Assembly (NCBI RefSeq): GCF_028737195.1
Contig: NZ_JAQZAJ010000001.1
Coordinates: 62,001 to 126,000 of the forward strand
DNA length: 64,000 bases
From: Pseudovibrio exalbescens
GTDB taxonomy: Bacteria > Pseudomonadota > Alphaproteobacteria > Rhizobiales > Stappiaceae
Direction of reading: 5' to 3'
The position numbers and the translations under genes were made by a program. Positions 35,521 to 44,515 of the stretch are shown here, piece after piece. Within the stretch, counting starts at the first letter, position 1. Each line of letters starts with the position of its first letter. The notes under the pieces are model-generated. The model searched no databases and was not told the DNA's origin. It saw nothing but the letters and a program-made list of their open reading frames with translations.

Positions 35521-36861
35521 GTGTTGAGCCAGATCGACCAAACTCGCCGATCCAGACTCATTTCTCTGCTGTGCGGGGCTGCACTGGCAATGAGTGCTGG
35601 CGCTGCTGTTGCGCAGGTAAATTCAGGTGTGCCGAACAGCCTGGGAAATGACGGATTTGCGCCTGCTGCTGAGCTGCCTTCTGGACAGCTGCAGTTTGTT
35701 GACGGTACCGAGTGGCAGGATAGCTTTGATAGGGGCTCTGGAAAGCTGGCGAAGCTGGACTTCCAAAAGCCCAGCATCACTCTGGAGACGGCAGACTATC
35801 TGCGCGGTGCAATTTACAAGTATCAGCAGATCGTCGTGAATGGCGGCTGGCCGCAGGTACCGGGCGGCACAAAGGCCATGCGGATGGGGATGCGCCATGA
35901 CAATGTCATTGCGTTGCGCCAACGCCTCATGGTTTCAGGCGATCTGGCACAGTCCGCTGGGCTGTCCAATACCTTTGACAGCTATGTGGATTCGGCGGTT
36001 CGTGCCTTCCAGTTACGCCACGGCCTGACACCAGATGGTGTCGTCGGTCAGGATACTCTGGACGCCCTCAACGTGTCAGCGGATGCGCGTTTGCGCCAGC
36101 TTCAGACCAATCTGGAGCGGGTTGAGGAACTGGCGCCAAAGCTTAAAGATCGCTATGTGATGGTGAACATTCCGGGCGCCTCCATCGAAGCGGTTGACCA
36201 TGGACAGGTTCGTTCACGCCACACCGCCGTGGTTGGCAAGATCGATCGGCAGACTCCGATTGTGAATTCGGCCATTCACGAGTTGAACTTCAATCCGTAT
36301 TGGACGGTTCCGGTCAGCATTATCCGCAAGGATCTGATCCCGCGTATGCAGGAAAACCCGAACTACCTGGCGGAAAACCGCATTCGTATCTTTGATTGGC
36401 ATGGAAACGAGCTGCAGTGGCAGGACATTGACTGGGGCACTGACGAGGCGACGCAGTATCGCTTCACGCAGGAGCCGGGCGACGGCAACTCCATGGGCAC
36501 CATGCGCATCAACTTCCATAACACCCATCAGGTCTATCTTCACGACACACCAGAGCAATCGCTGTTCGGCAGCGGCTATCGCTTCCATTCCTCAGGTTGC
36601 GTGCGCGTTCAGAACGTGCGTGAGCTGGCAACCTGGCTGTTGTCCTCCACCACGCCTGAGTGGGACCGGTCTCGGGTGGATGATGCGATTCGCAGCGGTG
36701 AACGTCTTGACGTGAGGATGAAGAGCAAGATTCCACTGCATATGGCCTATATTACCGCTTGGGCGCAGGCCGATGGTGTTGTTCATTTCCGCGGTGATAT
36801 TTACAACCGAGACGGAATTGGAACCGGCGGCACCGACACAGCGGCGATCAATGTAAATTGA
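35521..36861 (+). CDS. ldtP: L,D-transpeptidase (YkuD family)
   Basis: A 446-residue periplasmic L,D-transpeptidase, which makes 3-3 peptidoglycan cross-links or joins proteins to the wall. A signal peptide (RRSRLISLLCGAALAMSAGAA) is followed by a peptidoglycan-binding domain (RHDNVIALRQRLMVSGDL, then AVRAFQLRHGLTPDGVVG) and the YkuD domain with RFHSSGCVRVQN carrying the catalytic Cys. I start it at GTG 35521: GGAGAG is 6 nt upstream, and the signal peptide then stands at the N-terminus. The longest frame begins 50 codons earlier with a sequence that would bury the signal peptide. Control by LdtR, encoded just upstream, is expected. The protein matters for walls rich in L,D cross-links, as in rhizobia. 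Confidence 0.9.
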   Translation: MLSQIDQTRRSRLISLLCGAALAMSAGAAVAQVNSGVPNSLGNDGFAPAAELPSGQLQFVDGTEWQDSFDRGSGKLAKLDFQKPSITLETADYLRGAIYKYQQIVVNGGWPQVPGGTKAMRMGMRHDNVIALRQRLMVSGDLAQSAGLSNTFDSYVDSAVRAFQLRHGLTPDGVVGQDTLDALNVSADARLRQLQTNLERVEELAPKLKDRYVMVNIPGASIEAVDHGQVRSRHTAVVGKIDRQTPIVNSAIHELNFNPYWTVPVSIIRKDLIPRMQENPNYLAENRIRIFDWHGNELQWQDIDWGTDEATQYRFTQEPGDGNSMGTMRINFHNTHQVYLHDTPEQSLFGSGYRFHSSGCVRVQNVRELATWLLSSTTPEWDRSRVDDAIRSGERLDVRMKSKIPLHMAYITAWAQADGVVHFRGDIYNRDGIGTGGTDTAAINVN

Positions 36862-36871
36862 TCTGGCGAAG

Positions 36872-36898
36872 TGCCGCGGAGTTCCGCGGCATTTTTGT
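36872..36898 (+). terminator. Rho-independent terminator of ldtP
   Basis: TGCCGCGGA (36872-36880) pairs with TCCGCGGCA (36883-36891) and is followed by TTTTTG. Confidence 0.87.
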
Positions 36899-36910
36899 TT
36901 GGGGGCGTGT

Positions 36911-37099
36911 GTGAGCAAGCCAAGTACAATCTTTTTCGAACTGCATCAGGTTGGCCGATATGTGAAGGTGAGCGCCATCTGCGCGGACACTGGTACGGAA
37001 GTGTCTGTTGTGGGCGACCCCAATGCCTCGCAGGCACAACTAAAAGCTTTGGCAGCTCAGAAACTGAAACGCCGTTTGGAACGGGATCAGAAGAGCTGA
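36911..37099 (+). CDS. Small protein, DUF6898-like
   Basis: A 62-residue protein beginning MSKPSTIFFELHQVGRYVKV and ending in a basic helix (LKALAAQKLKRRLERDQKS). It resembles a small family of rhizobial proteins encoded upstream of glyA, filed to my memory as DUF6898, with the pattern F-x-Q-V-G-x-x-V-x-V-x-A-I-D-x-x-T-G-x-E-V. It starts at GTG 36911, with GGGGG 5 nt upstream; the frame extends 4 codons further without a better start. No function is known. It stands between the ldtP terminator and glyA, 177 bases from glyA. Confidence 0.72.
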   Translation: MSKPSTIFFELHQVGRYVKVSAICADTGTEVSVVGDPNASQAQLKALAAQKLKRRLERDQKS

Positions 37100-37276
37100 A
37101 GGCAAATATGGGTGAACACCGGCCCAATCATGCTCTATGTAGTCTCTAGACCCTTGGTTTGCGTGGTTTCCTGTGGTAGCACGTGTGCTCCCAGCGCAAG
37201 TTGAAAGCGCCCGGGGTGTTGGCGGTTTGGCTCCTGACCCCGCCATTTAGCGACACCAAAGATATGAGGCCTTACA

Positions 37277-38590
37277 ATGTCCCTGACGGATAACACAGTC
37301 AGTACTCCACTGTACCCAGACTTCTTTACAGGTTCATTGGCCGACGGCGACAAGGAAATCTTTGAGGCGATCAACCTGGAGCTCTCTCGTCAGCAGAATG
37401 AGATTGAGCTGATCGCATCTGAGAACATCGTCTCGGCTGCAGTCATGGAAGCCCAAGGCTCCGTGATGACCAACAAATACGCTGAGGGCTATCCGCGTCG
37501 TCGCTACTACGGCGGTTGCGAGTATGTCGATATTGCTGAAGAGCTGGCGATCAGCCGCGTTAAGGAATTGTTTGGCTGCGAGTTCGCCAATGTTCAGCCA
37601 AACTCTGGTTCGCAGGCTAACCAGGCGGTTCTGATGTCGATGGCCAAACCGGGCGACACACTGCTCGGCATGAGCCTTGATGCTGGTGGTCACCTGACGC
37701 ACGGCGCGAAGCCCAACATGTCCGGTAAGTGGTTCAATGCTGTTCAGTACGGCCTTGATACATCCACTGGCCTGATCGACATGGACGAAGTTGCCGCTCT
37801 TGCGCGTGAACACAAGCCTGCGATCATTATCGCCGGTGGTTCTGCCTACTCCCGTCAGATTGACTTTGCTGCGTTCCGCGCAATCGCTGATGAAGTTGGT
37901 GCCTATTTTTGGGTTGATATGGCGCACTTTGCTGGTCTGGTGGCTGGTGGTCAGCACCCATCTCCATTCCCGCATGCCCATGTGGCAACGTCTACCACTC
38001 ACAAGACCTTGCGTGGTCCGCGTGGTGGTTTGGTTCTGACCAATGATGAGGCCATCGCCAAGAAGATCAATTCTGCGATCTTCCCGGGTCTGCAGGGTGG
38101 TCCGTTGATGCATGTGATTGCCGCGAAGGCTGTCGCATTCGGCGAAGCGTTGCGCCCGGAATTCAAGACCTACGCCAAGAACGTTGTGGAGAATGCGCAG
38201 GTTCTGGCTGAAACTCTGCGCGAAGGCGGGCTGGACATCGTTTCTGGCGGCACGGATACCCACCTGATGCTTGTGGATCTTCGCCCGAAAAACCTGACGG
38301 GTAAGGCCGCCGAGAAGTCTCTAGGCCGTGCGAACATCACCTGTAACAAAAACGGTGTACCGCTAGACCCTCAGAAGCCAACGATCACTTCCGGGATTCG
38401 TCTTGGAACGCCTGCTGGCACCACTCGTGGGTTCGGTAAGGAAGAGTTCCGTGAAATTGGCCTCTTGATCACTGAGGTTCTGGACGGGCTGCGTGAAGCG
38501 AACAGCGACGAAGGCAATGAAGCTGTTGAGCTGGCCGTTAAGGAAAAGGTGGTCAAGCTGACCAGCCGTTTCCCGATTTACGGCGGCTGA
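37277..38590 (+). CDS. glyA: Serine hydroxymethyltransferase
   Basis: A 437-residue PLP enzyme that interconverts serine and glycine and supplies 5,10-methylene-tetrahydrofolate. The PLP lysine is in [28 protein letters not shown] and [14 protein letters not shown] are further family signatures. GAGG precedes the ATG. The leader of 177 bases shows no aptamer that I recognise. It heads the run glyA-nrdR-ribD-ribE-ribH-nusB-thiL on one strand; this order is standard in Rhizobiales. Confidence 0.97.
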   Translation: MSLTDNTVSTPLYPDFFTGSLADGDKEIFEAINLELSRQQNEIELIASENIVSAAVMEAQGSVMTNKYAEGYPRRRYYGGCEYVDIAEELAISRVKELFGCEFANVQPNSGSQANQAVLMSMAKPGDTLLGMSLDAGGHLTHGAKPNMSGKWFNAVQYGLDTSTGLIDMDEVAALAREHKPAIIIAGGSAYSRQIDFAAFRAIADEVGAYFWVDMAHFAGLVAGGQHPSPFPHAHVATSTTHKTLRGPRGGLVLTNDEAIAKKINSAIFPGLQGGPLMHVIAAKAVAFGEALRPEFKTYAKNVVENAQVLAETLREGGLDIVSGGTDTHLMLVDLRPKNLTGKAAEKSLGRANITCNKNGVPLDPQKPTITSGIRLGTPAGTTRGFGKEEFREIGLLITEVLDGLREANSDEGNEAVELAVKEKVVKLTSRFPIYGG

Positions 38591-38632
38591 TAAGAGCTTA
38601 AAAAGACTGGTATTTAGGGGAGGCACACGCAT

Positions 38633-39118
38633 ATGCGTTGTCCATATTGTGGTGGCGAAGATACGCAGGTAAAGGATTCTCGGCCGACCGAGGATAATAC
38701 TGCCATTCGCCGGCGCCGTGTTTGTCAGACATGTGGCGGGCGTTTTACAACGTTTGAGCGCGTGCAGCTGCGTGAGCTGACAGTGATCAAGCGCAATGGA
38801 CGTCGTGTGCCTTTCGACCGGGAGAAGTTGATGCGTTCGGTGCTCATCGCAACGCGCAAACGCCCGGTGGAGCCAGAACGGATCGAGCGCATGGTGAGCG
38901 GCCTTGTCCGCCAGCTAGAAAGCTCAGGAGAAAGCGATGTGATGGCCGAGGATATCGGCCATCTCGTCATGGAAGGCCTCAAGGCGCTGGATGATATCGC
39001 GTATGTGCGGTTTGCGTCGGTCTACAAGAACTTCCGCGAGGCCAAGGACTTTGAAGCTCTTCTTGATGAATTGAGCGATGCAGAGTCAGACCCTTTACTT
39101 ATGCCTAGAAGAGATTAA
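38633..39118 (+). CDS. nrdR: Transcriptional repressor NrdR
   Basis: A 161-residue repressor of ribonucleotide reductase genes. It has the N-terminal zinc ribbon [15 protein letters not shown]...[13 protein letters not shown] with four Cys, then an ATP-cone domain ([16 protein letters not shown]) that senses ATP and dATP. GGGGAGG lies 10 nt before the ATG. Its 42-base distance from glyA and from ribD suggests one transcript. The nrd genes it would control are not in this window. Confidence 0.96.
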   Translation: MRCPYCGGEDTQVKDSRPTEDNTAIRRRRVCQTCGGRFTTFERVQLRELTVIKRNGRRVPFDREKLMRSVLIATRKRPVEPERIERMVSGLVRQLESSGESDVMAEDIGHLVMEGLKALDDIAYVRFASVYKNFREAKDFEALLDELSDAESDPLLMPRRD

Positions 39119-39160
39119 GTGTACCTAGTCGTTACTCTGTAATCGTATGAGGTACCAGCT

Positions 39161-40318
39161 TTGCCGGATACAGCTGTTGAGCGCGAGATCGCCGACGGAC
39201 CTATGACCCGCGCATTGGATGAGCAGTTTATGGCTGCTGCGGTGGCATATGGTCGGCGCGCGCAAGGACGCACCTGGCCCAACCCGCCTGTTGGCGCGGT
39301 TATAGTAAGGCAGGGACCTTTTGGGCCCGTAGTTGTGGGACGGGGCGCGACCATGCCCCCGGGCGGTCCCCATGCTGAAGTTGTGGCGCTGGAACAGGCT
39401 GGAGACGCGGCGCGTGGCGCTACAGCCTACGTCACACTTGAACCTTGCGCGCATCAGGGGCGTACCGGGCCCTGTGCTCTTGCCCTCGTAAAGGCCGGTA
39501 TCTCCCGCGTTGTGTACGGTATTGCCGATCCTAATCCGTTGGTAGGTGGCAAGGGACATGGCATCCTGCAGGAAAATGGAATTGCGGTGACCTCAGGCGT
39601 TCTGGAGAAAGAATGCCGTGAAGCAGTGCAGGGCCATTTGGCGCGCGTGGAAAAAGGCCGTCCGCACCTGATGCTGAAGATGGCAATTTCTGCCAATGGC
39701 TACATCGGTCAGACTGGGGAAGGGCAGCTTGCCATCAGCAGCGCGCTGAGCAAACGCCTGGTGCATGGTTTGCGTGCCCGATTTGATGGCATCCTGATTG
39801 GCATCGGGACGGTTCTTGAAGACGACCCGGAGCTGACTTGCAGATTGCCCGGAATGATAGGGCAGTCTCCGGTGCGCATCGTCCTCGACAGCCAAGCGCG
39901 TTTGCCGCTCGATTCCAAGTTGGTCAAGTCATGCCGTGAGGTGCCGCTCTGGGTTTTGACCGGCGAGAATGCATCGGATGCTCGTGTGAGTGCGCTCGAA
40001 CGCCTTGGTGTGACCGTCATCAATAACGACTGTGTACGTAATGGCCACGTGTGCCTTGATACGGTGCTCTCCGCTCTCTACATGCGGGGTCTGTCTCAAG
40101 TTCTTGTCGAAGGGGGCGCCCACATTGCTCGCGCGATGCTCGATGAGAAAGTCATTGACGAGGCCATCATCTTCAAAGGGCAGAGCGTTGTCTCTGGGAC
40201 CGGAATTCTGCCGTTCCTGGACGAGGGCGTGGAGGCTCTGGACAAAACTGGACGGTTTGACCGCAAACTTGAGCGGTATAGCGGTGGGGACGCCGTGCTG
40301 CACTACCGTGCGAAGTAA
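39161..40318 (+). CDS. ribD: Riboflavin deaminase/reductase
   Basis: A 385-residue bifunctional enzyme for the second and third steps of riboflavin synthesis. The N-terminal deaminase has the zinc site HAEVVALE and PCAHQGRTGPC; the C-terminal reductase begins near LMLKMAISANGYIGQ and contains FDGILIGIGTVLEDDP and VEGGAHIARAML. The first usable start is TTG 39161, with TGAGG 8 nt upstream; ATG 39203, 14 codons later, has a poor site and would remove only unconserved residues. Both are possible. Confidence 0.93.
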   Translation: MPDTAVEREIADGPMTRALDEQFMAAAVAYGRRAQGRTWPNPPVGAVIVRQGPFGPVVVGRGATMPPGGPHAEVVALEQAGDAARGATAYVTLEPCAHQGRTGPCALALVKAGISRVVYGIADPNPLVGGKGHGILQENGIAVTSGVLEKECREAVQGHLARVEKGRPHLMLKMAISANGYIGQTGEGQLAISSALSKRLVHGLRARFDGILIGIGTVLEDDPELTCRLPGMIGQSPVRIVLDSQARLPLDSKLVKSCREVPLWVLTGENASDARVSALERLGVTVINNDCVRNGHVCLDTVLSALYMRGLSQVLVEGGAHIARAMLDEKVIDEAIIFKGQSVVSGTGILPFLDEGVEALDKTGRFDRKLERYSGGDAVLHYRAK

Positions 40319-40331
40319 GGAGATCACATAA

Positions 40332-40937
40332 GTGTTCACTGGCATTGTTACCGATCTTGGCAAGATCACATCCGTGGAAAAGGTTCCTGCGGGGCTTAAG
40401 TCCCGTATCGCTTGTTCATACGAGGCCAATGGCATCGCTATTGGCGCATCCATCGCGTGTGGTGGTGTGTGTCATACAGTGATTGCCAAGGGTGTTGAGG
40501 ACGGCAAGACCTGGTTTGAAGTGGAATCGGCTACGGAAACCCTGCAGCTAACCACTGTTGCAGGCTGGAAAGCTGGCGATAACATCAACTTGGAGCGCTC
40601 TCTTGCCATGGGCGATGAGCTGGGCGGGCACTTGGTCCTTGGGCATGTAGACGGTACCGCGACCATCATTGAGCGCACTGAACATCCTGACAGTGTGTAT
40701 CTTAAGTTCGAATGCGCTGAGGAATTCGCAAAATTCATCCCCAAAAAGGGGTCGGTATGCCTTGATGGAACTTCGCTTACAGTGAATGAAGCGGATGGTA
40801 ACACATTCTCGGTATTCCTTATCCCTCATACTCTGTCAGTGACCACCTGGGGCGATCGAAAGGTGGGCGACAAAGTAAACCTTGAGGTTGATATGATGTC
40901 GCGTTATGTAGCGCGGCTCGCAGAATTCACAGCGTGA
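40332..40937 (+). CDS. ribE: Riboflavin synthase, alpha subunit
   Basis: A 201-residue enzyme that dismutates two 6,7-dimethyl-8-ribityllumazines into riboflavin. It has the tandem-repeat layout of the family: MFTGIVTDLGKI at the start of repeat 1, GGVCHTVI, then LVLGHVDGTATI at the start of repeat 2 and DGTSLTVNEAD. The start codon is GTG, with AAGGAG 11 nt upstream. The gap to ribD is 13 bases. It is called ribC in some rhizobial annotations. Confidence 0.96.
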   Translation: MFTGIVTDLGKITSVEKVPAGLKSRIACSYEANGIAIGASIACGGVCHTVIAKGVEDGKTWFEVESATETLQLTTVAGWKAGDNINLERSLAMGDELGGHLVLGHVDGTATIIERTEHPDSVYLKFECAEEFAKFIPKKGSVCLDGTSLTVNEADGNTFSVFLIPHTLSVTTWGDRKVGDKVNLEVDMMSRYVARLAEFTA

Positions 40938-40965
40938 TTTGAATGCCGCAACTGCGGCATCAAAT
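40937..40965 (+). promoter_or_regulatory. Strong hairpin between ribE and ribH
   Basis: ATTTGAATGCCGCA (40937-40950) pairs with TGCGGCATCAAAT (40953-40965), 13 bp with one bulged A. It begins on the last base of the ribE stop codon. No T-run follows, so it is not a classical terminator; it may be an mRNA processing or stabilising element, or a partial attenuator. Confidence 0.55.
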
Positions 40966-41036
40966 TGTCTGGACAAACTACCCGAGACGTGGTTCCTGAC
41001 CACAAGTTTCACAAGTCTAGTAGAGAGAGCACCGTC

Positions 41037-41486
41037 ATGAGTGTCATTCCACATATCCTCGTTATTGAGGCCCGGTTTTATGAAGAGCTAGCGGATGCAC
41101 TTTACGATGGAGCCGAAGAGGTTCTGGAGCGTGCTGGCGCGAAAATCTCTCGTTTGGCAGTGCCTGGCGTACTGGAGATCCCATCTGCGCTGTCCATGGC
41201 GCTAGCGGCCATGGAAAACGGCGATGCGGATTACGACGGTTTCGTGCTGCTCGGCTGCGTGATCCGTGGTGAGACCACGCACTATGACATTGTGAGCAAT
41301 GAGTCTGCCCGTGCCATCATGGAACTGACCATTGATGCAGCGGTGGCTGTCGGCAACGGCATTCAGACAGTTGAGAATCAGGAACAGGCTTGGGCTCGTG
41401 CGAGCGCAGACAAGAAGAATAAGGGTGGTGGTGCAGCAGAAGCGTGCCTCGCGATGATTGGTGTGCGCGACCACTTCGGAGTTTGA
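41037..41486 (+). CDS. ribH: 6,7-dimethyl-8-ribityllumazine synthase
   Basis: A 149-residue lumazine synthase, which joins the ribityl pyrimidine to 3,4-dihydroxy-2-butanone 4-phosphate. The phosphate motif [16 protein letters not shown] and the [10 protein letters not shown] segment are intact. The start is the ATG giving [18 protein letters not shown] with AGAGAG upstream; the frame runs further back without a site. In Brucella the chromosomal rib cluster encodes the RibH1 type, which this one matches by position. Confidence 0.95.
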   Translation: MSVIPHILVIEARFYEELADALYDGAEEVLERAGAKISRLAVPGVLEIPSALSMALAAMENGDADYDGFVLLGCVIRGETTHYDIVSNESARAIMELTIDAAVAVGNGIQTVENQEQAWARASADKKNKGGGAAEACLAMIGVRDHFGV

Positions 41487-41496
41487 AATTAGGTCT

Positions 41497-42006
41497 ATGA
41501 CTACCGACGACAATAACAAAAACGAAATTGAAGTTCGTCCAGCGAACAAGCGAGGCGCAGCGCGCCTCGCAGCCGTTCAGGCCCTCTATCAGATGGAAGT
41601 TGGCGGCGCGCAGATGAATGACGTGCTGGGCGAGTTTGAAGCATTTCGCCTTGGCAAGGAAATGGATGGCGACCAGTACCGTGATGCGGATCCGGCATGG
41701 TTCCGTGATCTCGTGATGGCCGTGATCGATGATCAACGTGTGATCGATCCACGCATCCATCAGGCACTGTCTGATGATTGGCCGCTTCGCCGCATTGATG
41801 CGACGCTGCGCGCGATCCTGCGCGTGGGGGCTGCTGAGCTCTATCGCAAGAAGGATGTGCCTGCCCGTGTGATCATCAATGAGTACATTGATGTATGTAA
41901 GGCGTTCTTCGAGCAGGATGAGACACGTCTTGTAAACGGCATCATGAACCGTCTGGCTCGCGAGCTGCGTCCTGAAGAGTTCGACGACGCTTCAAAGAGC
42001 GCGTAA
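41497..42006 (+). CDS. nusB: Transcription antitermination factor NusB
   Basis: A 169-residue all-helical protein that, with NusE (S10), binds the boxA element of rRNA operons. [20 protein letters not shown] is the conserved N-terminal segment and [22 protein letters not shown]...[13 protein letters not shown]-like residues (here [11 protein letters not shown]) close it. The ATG at 41497 lies 10 bases after the ribH stop, with AGG just upstream, so the two are translated from one message. Confidence 0.95.
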   Translation: MTTDDNNKNEIEVRPANKRGAARLAAVQALYQMEVGGAQMNDVLGEFEAFRLGKEMDGDQYRDADPAWFRDLVMAVIDDQRVIDPRIHQALSDDWPLRRIDATLRAILRVGAAELYRKKDVPARVIINEYIDVCKAFFEQDETRLVNGIMNRLARELRPEEFDDASKSA

Positions 42007-42010
42007 GTTT

Positions 42011-43018
42011 ATGGTGGAGCGAAGGCTTGGCGAATTTGAGCTGATCGAGCGCTATTTCGCTCCACTTGCTGATGGCGCAGGGGCCGCGGGCCTCAAGGAC
42101 GACGCCGCGGTCTATACCCCTCAAGATGGCCACGACATTGTTGTCAGCAAAGACATGTTGGCCTCTGGCGTCCATTTTTTCCCTGAAGATCCTCCCGCTG
42201 CAATTGCAGCAAAGGCGCTGCGGGTAAACCTGTCGGATATTGCGTCCAAGGGAGCACGTCCCACAGCGTACGCGCTTGGACTCGGGCTTGCCTCAGATGT
42301 CGATGAGCACTGGATTGCCGAGTTTTGCAAAGGCTTGGGGGAGGACCAGAGGACCTATGGAATCACCTTGCTTGGTGGAGATACCATCAAGACAGGGGGG
42401 CGAATGGTGCTTTCTGTAACCTTCTTTGGGGAACTCCCCCGTGGAAGCACGGTACGTCGAACATCCGCCTCTGAAGGCGACTATATTTATCTTACCGGGA
42501 CCGTTGGAGATGCTGCTCTCGGCCTTCAGTTGCGACTGAGTGCAGAGCGTGCAGGGCAGATTGGGCTTTCCGAGGACGATGCGGATTTTCTGCTGAACCG
42601 GTATCTGCTGCCACAACCGCGTGTGGTTGCTGCAGATGCTGTTAGGCAGTTTGCGTCTGCCTCCATGGATGTGTCGGATGGGCTTGCAGCTGATCTTGAG
42701 CATATGTGCAAGGCGGCAGACCTATGGGCTCACGTTGAGTTGGACCAGCTTCCATTGTCACGCGCGGCTGGCAACTGGGTTGCAGCTAAACCTTCTGACA
42801 TTACGACGGTGATCACTGGCGGTGATGACTATGAGCTGCTTTGTGCCGTCGCTCCTAATCACGCAGAAGGCTTTGAACGCGCTGTGAGCAAAGCTGGTGT
42901 GCCCGTGACGCGAATTGGTAGATTTGTTTCGCCCGAACCCACTGATCCTCGTGTTCAGTTCCTCAGTTCTGAGGGCGTTTTGGACCTCCATGGCGTGAGC
43001 GGTTATCGGCACGTTTAG
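42011..43018 (+). CDS. thiL: Thiamine-monophosphate kinase
   Basis: A 335-residue ATP-dependent kinase for the last step of thiamine diphosphate synthesis. Family motifs: GLKDDAAVYTP, VSKDMLASGVHF with the metal-binding Asp, ALRVNLSDIASKGARP, and GITLLGGDTIK, as well as SMDVSDGLAADLEHM and ITGGDDYELL. Only 4 bases separate it from nusB, and it closes the glyA-to-thiL run. Length is as expected. Confidence 0.95.
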   Translation: MVERRLGEFELIERYFAPLADGAGAAGLKDDAAVYTPQDGHDIVVSKDMLASGVHFFPEDPPAAIAAKALRVNLSDIASKGARPTAYALGLGLASDVDEHWIAEFCKGLGEDQRTYGITLLGGDTIKTGGRMVLSVTFFGELPRGSTVRRTSASEGDYIYLTGTVGDAALGLQLRLSAERAGQIGLSEDDADFLLNRYLLPQPRVVAADAVRQFASASMDVSDGLAADLEHMCKAADLWAHVELDQLPLSRAAGNWVAAKPSDITTVITGGDDYELLCAVAPNHAEGFERAVSKAGVPVTRIGRFVSPEPTDPRVQFLSSEGVLDLHGVSGYRHV

Positions 43019-43104
43019 CCTGAAGTCTACTTAGTTTTCCCAATAAGAGGGTTGTTGGTTCCTCGTTTAGGGGTAGTGTTCTCTTCCGTAGAGGAGAGAA
43101 CTGG

Positions 43105-44331
43105 ATGACGACAACCACTGAGTCTGCGGGCACCATCGACGATACTTTGGCCCGTCGCAACGCGCTTTTGCTTTCTGTGGCGCAGGCCTTGGGTGGTTCA
43201 TCCGCGACGATTGTTTTTGCAACGACGTCTATTCTGGGTGCGAGCCTTTTGGGTGCGGACAAATCTCTCGCCACACTTCCTGTAACTGCGTTCGTGCTGG
43301 GAACGGCGCTCGGCACCTTACCCGCCGGGCTAATCATGCGCCACTTTGGGCGGCGAGTCGGCTTTTCCTTTTCCATGCTGTTGGGCTTTGTTTTTTCCCT
43401 GATTGCTGCACTTGCAGCCTACTATGGGCACTTTTATCTCCTGTGCTTCTCAACGCTCGGCACAGGGTTGGTGGCAGCATTTGTCCAGCAATTCCGCTTT
43501 GCTGCTGCTGACACAGCGAGCGATGGCTTTAAGCCCAAAGCGATTTCTCTGGTGCTCGCCGGAGGCATCCTGGCCGGAGTGATCGGACCACAAACGGTCA
43601 TTTGGACCAAAGATTTGTTTGAGCCTTTTCTGTTTGTCGGCACTTACTTGGCGCAGGCGGTTTTGAGCCTCATTGCGTTTTTTGTTGTAGTGAATGTCAG
43701 GGTTCCATTGCCGCCAAAGCGCAACTCGGTTGGCCACAAGCAGGGTAGGCCGCTCTCGTACATCATGAAGCAGCCAAGCTTTGTGGTTGCCGTGCTCTGC
43801 GGAATGATCAGCTATGCGATCATGAGCTTGGTGATGACGTCTGCGCCACTTGCAATGATCGCCTGCGGCCTTACAGAAACGGATGCAGCGCTCGGCATAC
43901 AATGGCACGTTGTAGCCATGTTCGGTCCGTCCTTCATTACAGGGAATCTGATCACCAGATTTGGTGCCCTGAAAATAATGGGAGTTGGATTCGGCCTCTA
44001 TCTTTTGTGTTCCATGGTTGCGCTGACTGGATTGGAGCTCTGGATCTTTTGGAGCTCTCTGGTTTTACTTGGCCTTGGATGGAATTTTTCTTTCGTTGGC
44101 GCTACTACATTGCTTACGCAGACATATCGGGATGAAGAGCGCAACATGGTTCAGGCGTTCAATGACTTTTTAGTATTTGGTCTTGTCGCAATTTCTTCAT
44201 TCTCATCCGGGAAGCTCTTGCATTCATTTGGCTGGGAAACCGTGAACACTATGGTGTTTCCGTTTATTGCAGTGTGCCTTGTTTCTTTGATCTGGCTTGG
44301 TCTTAGACGTAAAACTGAAAGTATAGCCTGA
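43105..44331 (+). CDS. Major facilitator superfamily transporter
   Basis: A 408-residue MFS permease with twelve hydrophobic segments in two groups of six. The loop between helices 2 and 3 reads GLIMRHFGRRVGFSFS, a variant of the family motif G-x-x-x-D-R-x-G-R-R. The central loop is short (PPKRNSVGHKQGRPLSYI). It resembles the YbjJ/UMF-like MFS proteins often found next to thiL and hppA in rhizobia, but the substrate is not known. GAGGAGAG lies 7 nt before the ATG. It is 86 bases after thiL and 184 bases before hppA; the promoter of hppA should lie in the second gap. Confidence 0.9.
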   Translation: MTTTTESAGTIDDTLARRNALLLSVAQALGGSSATIVFATTSILGASLLGADKSLATLPVTAFVLGTALGTLPAGLIMRHFGRRVGFSFSMLLGFVFSLIAALAAYYGHFYLLCFSTLGTGLVAAFVQQFRFAAADTASDGFKPKAISLVLAGGILAGVIGPQTVIWTKDLFEPFLFVGTYLAQAVLSLIAFFVVVNVRVPLPPKRNSVGHKQGRPLSYIMKQPSFVVAVLCGMISYAIMSLVMTSAPLAMIACGLTETDAALGIQWHVVAMFGPSFITGNLITRFGALKIMGVGFGLYLLCSMVALTGLELWIFWSSLVLLGLGWNFSFVGATTLLTQTYRDEERNMVQAFNDFLVFGLVAISSFSSGKLLHSFGWETVNTMVFPFIAVCLVSLIWLGLRRKTESIA

Positions 44332-44515
44332 GCAAACCGTTGTAGGTGTACGTGCTGTCAACATACGTGTTACCTAGGACTACCCCATAAAACGTTATTG
44401 ACGGATAGTGCCTGCCATATACCGTCTTACTACGCATAACTCTGTAGGGAAAACGGTACTTGATTTGCTGAAATACACACTATTAAAGTAGCAATCTAAC
44501 CCTAGGGGAGGGTAA

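Noticed and set aside
37100-37276. A glycine riboswitch before glyA
   Set aside because: The conserved core of the glycine aptamer is not present, and no strong terminator or anti-terminator pair is visible.
37334-38263. A 309-codon open frame opposite glyA
   Set aside because: Antisense shadow of a well-conserved enzyme gene.
39119-39160. An FMN riboswitch before ribD
   Set aside because: The gap is only 42 bases, too short for the aptamer.
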